Assembly: GCF_032334255.1 (NCBI RefSeq)
Contig: NZ_JAUHMF010000001.1
Span: 1-64,000, forward strand
Source: Thermanaerothrix solaris
Lineage (GTDB): Bacteria; Chloroflexota; Anaerolineae; Anaerolineales; Anaerolineaceae
Direction of reading: 5' to 3'
DNA length: 64,000 nt
Positions 29,252 to 37,293 of this stretch are shown here, one piece after another (positions within the stretch are counted from its first letter, which is position 1; each line of letters starts with the position of its first letter). The position numbers were made by a program, and so were the translations under genes. The notes beneath the pieces are model-generated. The model made no database searches and had not been told where the DNA came from. It saw only the letters and a program-made list of their open reading frames with translations.

Positions 29252-31045
29252 ATGGTTCATACCCATACCTTTGATGTGGTAATTGTTGGGGGAGGCGGGG
29301 CTGGCCTGATGGCGGCCTTATACGCCTCGAAGAAAGCGCGCACGGCCGTCGTCAGTAAACTCTATCCGACACGCTCTCATACCGGTACGGCGCAAGGTGG
29401 AATTGGGGCTGCACTGGGCAACTTGGAAGAGGACCACTGGGAGTGGCATGCCTTCGATACGGTGAAGGGCAGTGATTATTTGGGAGATCAGGATGCAATT
29501 GAATTCATGTGCCGTGAAGCTGTTCAAGCCGTTTACGATTTGGAGCACATGGGATTACCTTTCTCCCGCACTCCCGAGGGGCGTATTGATCAGCGTTTTT
29601 TTGGTGGGCACACTAACAACGTTACTGGCAAACCAGTGCGTCGCTCGTGCTACGCCGCAGATCGTACCGGACATATGATCCTCCAAACCCTCTATCAGCA
29701 GTGCATCAAGAACGGTATTCGCTTTTTTGATGAATTCCAAGTCATGGACTTGCTCATACAAAATGGCGCGGTCGCCGGAGTCGTTGCGGTGGAATTGGCC
29801 ACGGGGGATTTGCATGTATTCCATAGTAAGGCAGTGGTTTTTGCTACAGGTGGCCATGGTCGTATGTGGGAGGTGACTTCCAATGCCTATGCTTATACCG
29901 GCGATGGAGTCGCAGTTTCCCTTCGTCGTGGCATCCCGGCAGAAGATATGGAATTTTTCCAATTTCATCCTACTGGCATATATAAGTTAGGCATCTTGAT
30001 TACCGAGGCGGTGCGGGGTGAGGGCGGTGTGCTGATCAATGGCAAGGGGGAGCGCTTTATGGAACGGTACGCACCGCGGATAAAGGACTTGGCTTCGCGT
30101 GATGTGGTAAGCCGGGCGATTTACTTGGAAATTAAAGAGGGCCGTGGCGTAAACGGGAAGAATTATCTTTACTTGGATGTTCGCCCTGAGACGGTCAATT
30201 ACTACGCGGAGAAAGATGGACGCACCCGTCCGGATGGATCGCCTTATCGGGTAACAGCAGAAGAGATTTTGGCAAAAATTCCGGATATTACGGATTTCTG
30301 CCGCACCTATCTGGGCGTAGATCCGGTCAAAGACTTGATTCCGATTCAGCCTACCGCGCACTATGCCATGGGAGGTATACCGACCAACAAATTTGCCGAA
30401 GTAGTTATCGACTCTAAAAACACTATTTTGCCCGGACTTTACGCGGCGGGTGAGTGTGCTTGTGTTTCCGTTCACGGGGCAAACCGCTTGGGCACCAATT
30501 CATTGGTGGATTTGGTGGTATTCGGTAAATATGCCGGGATAAAAGCAGCCGAGTACGCGAATGGCGCAGATTTCCAACCTCTGCCTGAAGACCCGACAGG
30601 TTTCACACGGCAGCAGATTGAAGCCTTACGTCATGGTGATGGGCGAGAAAAAGCAGCCCAGATTGGCCGTGAGTTGCGTCATCTGATGTTTGATAAAGTG
30701 GGCGTATTTCGAACTGAAGAGGGTTTGCGTGAAGCAGTGGACAAGATCAAGGAACTCCGTGAACGGTTTCGGCATGTAAGAGTTAGTGATGGTGGGCGTG
30801 CTTTTAACACTGAGTTGTTGAACACTTGGGAGTTGGGAAATTTGCTCGATTTGGCACTGGTTACGGCAGTTTCAGCCCTGGCGCGCAAGGAGAGCCGAGG
30901 GGCGCATGCTCGTGAAGACTATCCTAAACGGGACGATGAAAATTGGCTCAAACATACCCTGGCATGGTTGGATGGTGATGAGGTGCGCTTGAATTATAAA
31001 CCGGTGGTGATCACGCAATATCTCCCTAAAGAGCGGGTTTACTGA
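29252..31045 (+). CDS. sdhA: Succinate dehydrogenase flavoprotein subunit
   Basis: This 597-residue flavoprotein oxidises succinate to fumarate in the TCA cycle. The FAD-binding VVIVGGGGAGLMAALYA is at residues 9-25. SHTGTAQGGIGAALGN contains the histidine loop where FAD is covalently linked (S-H-T). HPTGIYKLGILITEAVRGEGG and the active-site HYAMGGIPTN follow. Length is standard. It is followed by sdhB after 20 bases with a GAGGAG site. Confidence 0.95.
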   Translation: MVHTHTFDVVIVGGGGAGLMAALYASKKARTAVVSKLYPTRSHTGTAQGGIGAALGNLEEDHWEWHAFDTVKGSDYLGDQDAIEFMCREAVQAVYDLEHMGLPFSRTPEGRIDQRFFGGHTNNVTGKPVRRSCYAADRTGHMILQTLYQQCIKNGIRFFDEFQVMDLLIQNGAVAGVVAVELATGDLHVFHSKAVVFATGGHGRMWEVTSNAYAYTGDGVAVSLRRGIPAEDMEFFQFHPTGIYKLGILITEAVRGEGGVLINGKGERFMERYAPRIKDLASRDVVSRAIYLEIKEGRGVNGKNYLYLDVRPETVNYYAEKDGRTRPDGSPYRVTAEEILAKIPDITDFCRTYLGVDPVKDLIPIQPTAHYAMGGIPTNKFAEVVIDSKNTILPGLYAAGECACVSVHGANRLGTNSLVDLVVFGKYAGIKAAEYANGADFQPLPEDPTGFTRQQIEALRHGDGREKAAQIGRELRHLMFDKVGVFRTEEGLREAVDKIKELRERFRHVRVSDGGRAFNTELLNTWELGNLLDLALVTAVSALARKESRGAHAREDYPKRDDENWLKHTLAWLDGDEVRLNYKPVVITQYLPKERVY

Positions 31046-31065
31046 TTCAACCTGAGGAGTGCACT

Positions 31066-31776
31066 ATGGAAATCCGTGTTCGCGTGTTTCGCTTCAATCC
31101 TGAAATTGACCGCAAGCCGCGTTACGATGTGTTCACAATTGAAGCCGAACCCATGGATCGTGTGTTGGATTTGCTTGAATATATTCGCGGTGATATTGAT
31201 GGAACGTTGGCCTTTCGTCGCTCATGTGGTCATGGCATATGTGGTTCGGATGCCATGCGTATCAATGGGCGAAATATGCTTGCATGTAAAGCATTGGTAA
31301 AAAACTTTGAAACAAACGAGATCACCGTAGAACCGCTTCTTGGTCTGCCAGTGCTCAAGGACCTGATCGTGGATATGGAACCGTTCTTTGAACATTATCG
31401 TTCGGTGTTGCCCTATTTGATCAATGATGAGCCTCTTCCGGAAGACGGTAAGGAACGTTTGCAATCGCCAGCAGAGCGGGAACGGTTTGACGATACAACA
31501 AAATGTATTCTTTGTGCAGCGTGCACGACTTCGTGCCCCTCATTCTGGGCAGATGGTCGCTATGTGGGACCAGCGGCGATTGTCAATGCGCACCGTTTTA
31601 TCTTTGACAGCCGTGATCGTGCTGCCGCTCAGCGGTTGGAGATACTTAATCAACAAATGGGTGTTTGGCGCTGTCGCACAGCATTTAATTGTACTGAAGC
31701 CTGTCCACGGGAGATAAAGATTACTCAGGCGATTGCCGAGGTTAAGCGGGCGATCCAAACCGGGCGTTTGGATTAA
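31066..31776 (+). CDS. sdhB: Succinate dehydrogenase iron-sulfur subunit
   Basis: This 236-residue protein passes electrons from SdhA to the membrane quinone. The 2Fe-2S ligands lie in RRSCGHGICGSDAMRINGRN with a final LAC. An aspartate replaces the third cysteine, as in several SdhB proteins. The 4Fe-4S motif CILCAACTTSCP and the 3Fe-4S motif with CRTAFNCTEACP follow. It is last in the operon, followed by a strong terminator at 31788. Confidence 0.95.
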   Translation: MEIRVRVFRFNPEIDRKPRYDVFTIEAEPMDRVLDLLEYIRGDIDGTLAFRRSCGHGICGSDAMRINGRNMLACKALVKNFETNEITVEPLLGLPVLKDLIVDMEPFFEHYRSVLPYLINDEPLPEDGKERLQSPAERERFDDTTKCILCAACTTSCPSFWADGRYVGPAAIVNAHRFIFDSRDRAAAQRLEILNQQMGVWRCRTAFNCTEACPREIKITQAIAEVKRAIQTGRLD

Positions 31777-31787
31777 CTTCAAAAAAG

Positions 31788-31830
31788 CCAGATGCCAGGG
31801 TGAGGGGGGCACCCTGACATCTGGTGTTTT
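31788..31830 (+). terminator. Rho-independent terminator of sdhCDAB
   Basis: CCAGATGCCAGGGTG (31788-31802) pairs with CACCCTG-a-CATCTGG (31810-31824), a 14-bp stem with one mismatch, followed by TGTTTT. Confidence 0.85.
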
Positions 31831-32250
31831 AAATTTATCACATTTGCTTTCATAAATCAAGAGCCGATTGGTTTTGGGCGCGGCCAAGGGCTAATGGTTC
31901 AACAAATGGTTGAACACAGAGTCAACCAAACTGCGTAACTCCTCAACTGACATGTTGAGGTCATTATTGTGCTTTTTCGAACTGGAATACAACTGCGGTG
32001 GGTGCACGCTTTCTTGGATTGCGGGTCGGTCAATCATTGCGCCGCTTCTCCCCAATTTCGGAAATGTTCATCCATCTCCCTGTGTGCCAATGATCAAAGA
32101 GCTGCTTCAAGCGCTAATATCATTTGCCCGTTCAATTTGCTTTTTTGTAAAGTGATTGTAAAAACTCAGTGTTTAGGGTACGGATATAATAATCACAGAG
32201 TCCTTGGGTGAGTCGAAGATCCCCCCATTATCACCGAGATGAGGTCATAT
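31831..32250. other. Intergenic region with two small inverted repeats
   Basis: No gene is supported in these 420 bases. GTTCAAC-aaatg-GTTGAAC (31897-31915) and CCTCAAC-tgacat-GTTGAGG (31941-31960) are two neighbouring 7-bp dyads that share the GTTGA core, and may be binding sites. A TATAAT box at 32185-32190 is a plausible -10 for the transporter gene, with no clear -35 partner. Confidence 0.4.
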
Positions 32251-33858
32251 ATGGCGTCTAAACGCGGCGTTTATCACCAGGATAGTTCCCTTTCTGATAA
32301 GAGTGGTCAATTTTCAACCGGAATTGCCGTAGGCACATTGGCGCTTGGGGCGATTGGGGTAATGCGAGCCGATTGGTGGTTCACCACATATATACCAAGC
32401 CAGTGGCCTGGAGCAGATTGGATGGTGCTCCTGATCGGGGCTTTAGCAGGGGCTACATTATGGACACTTGCCTATTATGCTATTGCCTATCGGGTTGGTA
32501 CAGCGGGTAATGATTACCAAATGGCCACTCGTCATTTCAATACCCCTATTGGCTTTGCTGGGTCATTCGTGCTCATGGCTTCTTCAGCGCTTTTTGTGGG
32601 AGGGGTTGTCATTGCTTTCTTCCGGAGTTGGTTGCCGGGTTTATTGCGAACAGCGGCTCTAGTGTTACCTCAATACGGGTTGGATTCTCTTTCTGAAGCC
32701 ATCCAAGCACCTCAATTAGCCATACTGTTGGGGGTTATTGTTATTCTTATGGCTTTCCTAACGGTATTGTTCTCGCCGCGGGGCATGAAAGTTTTAATGG
32801 TGATAGGCATGGTGTTGGTGGCTGTTTGGGGTATAGCATGGACGGTTTCTCTTTTTGTGACTCCCACCGGGAAATTTGCACAAATGTATGAAGGGTTATA
32901 TGGAAGCGGAATCATTGATCGGCAGATCAATTTGGCGGTTTCGTTTGGGTTGATTCTGACTCGGCGCCCTTGGTCATCTTTTCTACTTGGAATGGGATTT
33001 AGTGTCTGGCTGTTTCAAGGGATAGTGGTCCCTCTTTCAGGACTGAGTCTCAACCGTGTTAAGTCCTCTTCGTTATTAGGATGGCTTATTGGGGAGCTGA
33101 TGGTCATTGCAATGGTGATTGGGGTAACCGTTTTATTTTTACAACAGAGTCTACCTCCTAATCTTTTAGCGGCCCACGGTTGGTTGTACCTTCGGCAAGC
33201 AACTCAACCCGAATTCTTCTTACCTTGGGCCGTGTTTTATTTTGTTATCACCCATCCTTCCCTTCTGTTGGTCATTGGCATTGTCCTTACGTGGGGTGTG
33301 TGGCTTATTAATTTAATCCAGGCCTATTTTTTTGCGATTGCTCAGGGGATTGCAGCATGGGCAAAGGATGGTCTGGTATCGTCCAGTTGGGGCTACCAGC
33401 AACGGGGGCAACAAGTACCCGCGGTGGGGCTGTTTGGAGCGGCCCTTCTGGCGCTGGTGGGAATGGCGATTGGTTTAGGTGGTAATTGGGTACATCTTGT
33501 GCTTTATTATCCTTATGCCTTTGCCATGGCAAGCATTGGGCCGTTGATTGGTTTGATCCGATACGCGTGGTATCAACGTAAGGGACCCGGCCACTCCTCG
33601 AAGGAAATTCAAAATAGTAAGGGATGGATATGGGCTTTTCTCGTCGGAATAGCGGCATTGGCAATTATGAGTGGAGTTATTGGGAGTGCATGGGTGCTGC
33701 CGCGAGAAATGCAAATCTCTCGCGATTTTGGGGTTGGTCTCATTTTACTGTGGGTGATCGCTTTGGGATGGTACTGGCGTCGAGTAAACTTCTGGCGCCA
33801 GCGAGGCGTCAATCTGAATGAGACCTTGCACAGAGCATCGAGCCATTCCGGGGGATAA
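32251..33858 (+). CDS. APC-like multi-pass membrane transporter
   Basis: This 535-residue protein has about 12 hydrophobic segments with short loops, and looks like an amino-acid/polyamine permease of the APC superfamily, though the classic N-terminal GxG helix-1 motif is weak. Substrate is unknown. ATG 32251 has GAGG seven bases upstream; ATG 32239 would put the ribosome binding site inside the gene. It stands alone between the sdh and pdh operons, ending in a hairpin terminator at 33910. The C-terminal 30 residues are basic and cytoplasmic. Confidence 0.65.
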   Translation: MASKRGVYHQDSSLSDKSGQFSTGIAVGTLALGAIGVMRADWWFTTYIPSQWPGADWMVLLIGALAGATLWTLAYYAIAYRVGTAGNDYQMATRHFNTPIGFAGSFVLMASSALFVGGVVIAFFRSWLPGLLRTAALVLPQYGLDSLSEAIQAPQLAILLGVIVILMAFLTVLFSPRGMKVLMVIGMVLVAVWGIAWTVSLFVTPTGKFAQMYEGLYGSGIIDRQINLAVSFGLILTRRPWSSFLLGMGFSVWLFQGIVVPLSGLSLNRVKSSSLLGWLIGELMVIAMVIGVTVLFLQQSLPPNLLAAHGWLYLRQATQPEFFLPWAVFYFVITHPSLLLVIGIVLTWGVWLINLIQAYFFAIAQGIAAWAKDGLVSSSWGYQQRGQQVPAVGLFGAALLALVGMAIGLGGNWVHLVLYYPYAFAMASIGPLIGLIRYAWYQRKGPGHSSKEIQNSKGWIWAFLVGIAALAIMSGVIGSAWVLPREMQISRDFGVGLILLWVIALGWYWRRVNFWRQRGVNLNETLHRASSHSGG

Positions 33859-33909
33859 CTTTCTCCCACTAAGGTTGACCAGGAGTGTAACCCAATAAGG
33901 GTATGCCTC

Positions 33910-33942
33910 AAAACCCGCATGAAAGGCGGGTTTTGATATAAT
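33910..33942 (+). terminator. Terminator hairpin followed by pdhA -10 box
   Basis: AAAACCCGC (33910-33918) and GCGGGTTTT (33926-33934) form a 9-bp stem ending in T residues. The TATAAT at 33937-33942 directly after it is a likely -10 box for the pdh operon, with no obvious -35. The hairpin would thus insulate the new transcript from the transporter gene. Confidence 0.6.
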
Positions 33943-33980
33943 TGCGTGGGTTTGAATATGCCAAAGTGAGGGCTTATGTT

Positions 33981-34946
33981 ATGGAAAAACAAGAGTATCT
34001 AGACCTTTATTACCAAATGGTAGTCATTCGCCGTTTGGAAGAACGCGCTGCTGAACTCTACCAGCAAGGAAAAATTGGTGGATTCTTGCATCTCTACATT
34101 GGACAGGAAGCCGTAAGCACGGGGATCATTTCGGTGCGACGCCCAGAGGATCGCGTCATTACGGCCTACCGTGATCATGGCGTAGCCATTAATTGCGGGG
34201 TTTCAGCCAAAGAAGTAATGGCGGAGTTGCTAGGAAAGGCTACAGGTTGCTCCAAGGGGAAGGGCGGTTCTATGCACTTGGCGGATGTCTCCAAGAATTT
34301 TTGGGGCGGTCACGCGATTGTGGGCGCGCATTTACCTATTGCCGCAGGATTGGCTCTAGGGGATGTTTACCAGAATCAAAAGGCAGTGACGATTTGCATG
34401 TTTGGTGATGGGGCAACCAATATCGGCTTTTTCCATGAGGCACTTAACCTTTCAAAGGTCTGGAACCTCCCTGTGTTGTGGGTATGTGAGAACAATAAGT
34501 ATGGGATGGGCACGGCAGTGGAACGCGCTTCTGCGGTGCCCGAGATTGCGCTCAAAGCTGAGGGCTACAAGATGAAGTATGCCCAAGTGGATGGCATGGA
34601 TCTCATGAAAGTGCGTGAGGTGGCGGCTCAGATGATCGAAGAGATTCGCTCCGGTAGCGGGCCGCAATTCTTAGAAGCATTTACGTATCGGTTTAGAGGT
34701 CATTCTATGGGTGACCCAGAGCGCTACCGTACCTCGGATGAGGTGCGTAAGTGGCAGCAGGACGACCCAATCGGAATTTATCATAACTTCCTCTTACAGC
34801 AGGGAATTGCTAATGAAGAGGAATTACAACGGGTTATTCGAGAGGCGGAAGAAGAGGTAGAAGAAGCCGTACGTTTTGCTGAGGCCAGTCCAGAACCGGC
34901 GCCCGAGGATCTTTACAAACATGTTTACGTCTCAGAAACTTGCTGA
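33981..34946 (+). CDS. pdhA: Pyruvate dehydrogenase E1 component, alpha subunit
   Basis: This 321-residue protein decarboxylates pyruvate with thiamine diphosphate, together with E1 beta. The ThDP motif GDGATNIGFFHEALNLSKVW followed by ENNKYG is clear, and YRFRGHSMGDPERYRT is the phosphorylation-loop region of the E1 alpha family. A branched-chain 2-oxoacid E1 is the alternative, but its features are less well matched. The start ATG 33981 follows GAGGG. Fifteen bases separate it from pdhB. Confidence 0.9.
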   Translation: MEKQEYLDLYYQMVVIRRLEERAAELYQQGKIGGFLHLYIGQEAVSTGIISVRRPEDRVITAYRDHGVAINCGVSAKEVMAELLGKATGCSKGKGGSMHLADVSKNFWGGHAIVGAHLPIAAGLALGDVYQNQKAVTICMFGDGATNIGFFHEALNLSKVWNLPVLWVCENNKYGMGTAVERASAVPEIALKAEGYKMKYAQVDGMDLMKVREVAAQMIEEIRSGSGPQFLEAFTYRFRGHSMGDPERYRTSDEVRKWQQDDPIGIYHNFLLQQGIANEEELQRVIREAEEEVEEAVRFAEASPEPAPEDLYKHVYVSETC

Positions 34947-34961
34947 TCAGGGGATGATACT

Positions 34962-35933
34962 ATGGCTAGACTGACGATGCGTGAAGCCATTTCCCAGGCC
35001 TTGTGGGAAGAGATGGAACGAGACCCCAAGGTCTTTATCATGGGTGAAGAGGTGGGCGTTTGGGGGGGAACTTACGCTGTCACCCGTGGTTTTTATGACC
35101 ATTTTGGGCCTGATCGTGTGCGTGACACCCCTATTTCGGAAGCCGCAATTGTGGGTGCAGCCATCGGTGCGGCTCTGGTGGGGTTGCGTCCGGTAGCCGA
35201 GATCATGACCATCAACTTTGCCTTTGTTGCCATGGATCATATTGTCAACCAGGCGGCAAAACTGCACTATATGTTCGGTGGGCAGATGGTCTTGCCGCTA
35301 GTCATCCGCACCGTAGGTGGAGGTGGGCGGCAACTGGGAGCAACTCATTCGCAAACTCCCGATGCGGTTTTTGCTCACTTTCCCGGGTTAAAAGTAGTGG
35401 CACCGGGCACACCGGCGGATGCGAAAGGGTTGCTCAAGGCAGCTATTCGATGTGATGATCCGGTGTTGTTTATCGAGCATGCTACCCTATATCAATTGCG
35501 GGGCGAGGTGCCTGAAGGTGACTACACCGTTCCTATTGGACAATCCAAAGTGCAGCGCGAAGGTCGTGATGTGACGGTTGTGACCTATAGCAAGATGCTG
35601 GACACATCATTGAAGGCAGCAGAGGAACTTGCGCGCGAAGGGATCGAAATTGAAGTCGTAGATTTGCGCACCTTGCGCCCCCTTGATATGGGGCCTGTTT
35701 TAGAGTCGGTTAAAAAGACCAACCGCGCAGTTGTCGTCGAAGAAGGTTGGAAATCTTACGGTGTAGGGGCGGAAGTCGCGTCGCGAATTTACGAAGAGGC
35801 ATTTGATTATTTGGATGCACCGGTCAAACGTGTTGCCCAAGTTGAAGTGCCTTTGCCTTATAACCGAACCTTAGAGCAGATGGCCCTGCCTCAGGTTAAG
35901 GATGTGATCCAGGCGGTAAAGGAGGTGCTCTAA
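34962..35933 (+). CDS. pdhB: Pyruvate dehydrogenase E1 component, beta subunit
   Basis: This 323-residue protein pairs with E1 alpha. The family blocks are all present: GEEVGVWGGTYAVTRGFYDHFG, DTPISEAAIVGAAIGAAL, and GLKVVAPGTPADAKGLLKAAI. The ThDP-contacting glutamate lies in the first block. It overlaps the E2 start by one base (TAATG), so stoichiometry with E2 is coupled at translation. Confidence 0.93.
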   Translation: MARLTMREAISQALWEEMERDPKVFIMGEEVGVWGGTYAVTRGFYDHFGPDRVRDTPISEAAIVGAAIGAALVGLRPVAEIMTINFAFVAMDHIVNQAAKLHYMFGGQMVLPLVIRTVGGGGRQLGATHSQTPDAVFAHFPGLKVVAPGTPADAKGLLKAAIRCDDPVLFIEHATLYQLRGEVPEGDYTVPIGQSKVQREGRDVTVVTYSKMLDTSLKAAEELAREGIEIEVVDLRTLRPLDMGPVLESVKKTNRAVVVEEGWKSYGVGAEVASRIYEEAFDYLDAPVKRVAQVEVPLPYNRTLEQMALPQVKDVIQAVKEVL

Positions 35934-37225
35934 TGGCAGAAGTTATTACTATGCCCAAGTTGGGCTTCGATATGGCCGAAGGCACGCTGATACGTTGGTT
36001 AAAAGCCGAAGGTGAGGCCGTCACCAAAGGTGAAATCCTCGCCGAAATTGAAACGGACAAGGCTACGGTTGAAGTTGAATCTACCCACAGCGGCGTAGTA
36101 CGCCGTTTATTGGTGGAAGCTGGCGCTGTGGTACCGGTGGGCACACCGATTGCGGTCATTGGTGCGCCAGATGAGAGCATTGAGGATGTTCTCCCAGGGG
36201 AGAAAAAAGGCGAACAGGCGGAAGAGAAAACCCCTACGCCAGCGGTATCTTCTAAGACTACCGAAATGACGCCTTTACCAGTTACCGAATCGGGTGTTCC
36301 CATTGCAGAAGGGCGAATTAAAGCCTCGCCATTGGCGCGACGAATGGCACGGGAACATCAGTTAGACCTGCGTCAGATCCGCGGTAGCGGGCCGGGTGGA
36401 CGGATTGTGCGCCGTGATATTGAAGCCGCATTGGCGGCACAGCCTGAAGTTGTGACACCACCAGCGGTCAGTGCTAAACCCAGTGAGGTGGTTCCGCCAA
36501 CACCAGTTGTGTCGGCTTGGAAACCAGTTGGGGAGGTGCCAGAAGACCAACACATTCCTGTGGATCGCCTGCGCAGCATTATCGCCCGCCGTATGGTGGA
36601 AGCCAAACAGCAGGTGCCCCATTTTTATATCACCCGCGAGTATGATATGGGGGCATTAATGGAACTCCGCAAGGCGCTCAATGCCGAGTTGCCGGAGGAG
36701 CAGAGACTCTCGGTGAATGATTTTGTCATTAAGGCTGTAGCACTCACCTTACGCCAGTTCCCGGCGCTCAACGCCGCTCTGGTGGGCAACGAGATTGTCC
36801 GCTATGGGCATGTAAATATCGGAGTAGCGGTGGCACTGGAAAGTGGGCTGATGACAGTCGTTTGTCGGGATGCGGACTTGAAGCCATTGCGTCTTATCTC
36901 TCAGGAGATGAAAGACCTGAGTGCCCGGGCGCGCCAGGGCAAGGTGCGCCCCGAAGATATCGAAGGTTCTACGTTTTCGATCAGCAATTTGGGTATGTTT
37001 GGGGTGGAACACTTTATGGCGATCATAAATCCACCCGAGGCAGCCATCTTAGCCGTTGGGGCAGTGCGAGAGGTGCCCGTGGTGCAAAATGGCGCGTTAG
37101 GAATCGGACTGCGCATGAAGGCGACGCTCTCAGCCGATCATCGCGTAACGGATGGCGCAGAAGCCGCGCGCTTTATGCAACTCTTGGCTGACTTTTTGGA
37201 GCATCCATACCGTTTAGTGCTTTGA
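35933..37225 (+). CDS. pdhC: Dihydrolipoamide acetyltransferase (E2) of pyruvate dehydrogenase
   Basis: This 430-residue E2 has an N-terminal lipoyl domain with the lipoylated lysine in EIETDKATVEV (near residue 42), a Pro/Ala/Thr linker, a peripheral subunit-binding domain (ASPLARRMAREHQLDLRQIRG) and the catalytic acyltransferase domain with HRVTDGAEAARFM (HxxxDG) near the C-terminus. It transfers acetyl groups to CoA. No E3 (lpd) gene is in the window, so it must be supplied from elsewhere. Terminator at 37261. Confidence 0.93.
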   Translation: MAEVITMPKLGFDMAEGTLIRWLKAEGEAVTKGEILAEIETDKATVEVESTHSGVVRRLLVEAGAVVPVGTPIAVIGAPDESIEDVLPGEKKGEQAEEKTPTPAVSSKTTEMTPLPVTESGVPIAEGRIKASPLARRMAREHQLDLRQIRGSGPGGRIVRRDIEAALAAQPEVVTPPAVSAKPSEVVPPTPVVSAWKPVGEVPEDQHIPVDRLRSIIARRMVEAKQQVPHFYITREYDMGALMELRKALNAELPEEQRLSVNDFVIKAVALTLRQFPALNAALVGNEIVRYGHVNIGVAVALESGLMTVVCRDADLKPLRLISQEMKDLSARARQGKVRPEDIEGSTFSISNLGMFGVEHFMAIINPPEAAILAVGAVREVPVVQNGALGIGLRMKATLSADHRVTDGAEAARFMQLLADFLEHPYRLVL

Positions 37226-37260
37226 ATAAAATGCGCTAGTTTTGGGCAAAATAAGGTTGG

Positions 37261-37293
37261 GCGAAGGCTTGCTTAAGCCTTCGCCTTGTTTTT
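37261..37293. terminator. Bidirectional terminator between pdhC and the lytic transglycosylase gene
   Basis: GCGAAGGCTT (37261-37270) and AAGCCTTCGC (37275-37284) form a perfect 10-bp stem with GCTT as loop, then CTTGTTTTT on the plus strand. It ends beside the stop of the convergent gene and can serve both. Confidence 0.85.

Noticed and set aside
31910..32155. Small ORFs in the gap after sdhB
   Set aside because: No ribosome binding site and protein-unlike composition with many Cys/Phe; several overlap in different frames.
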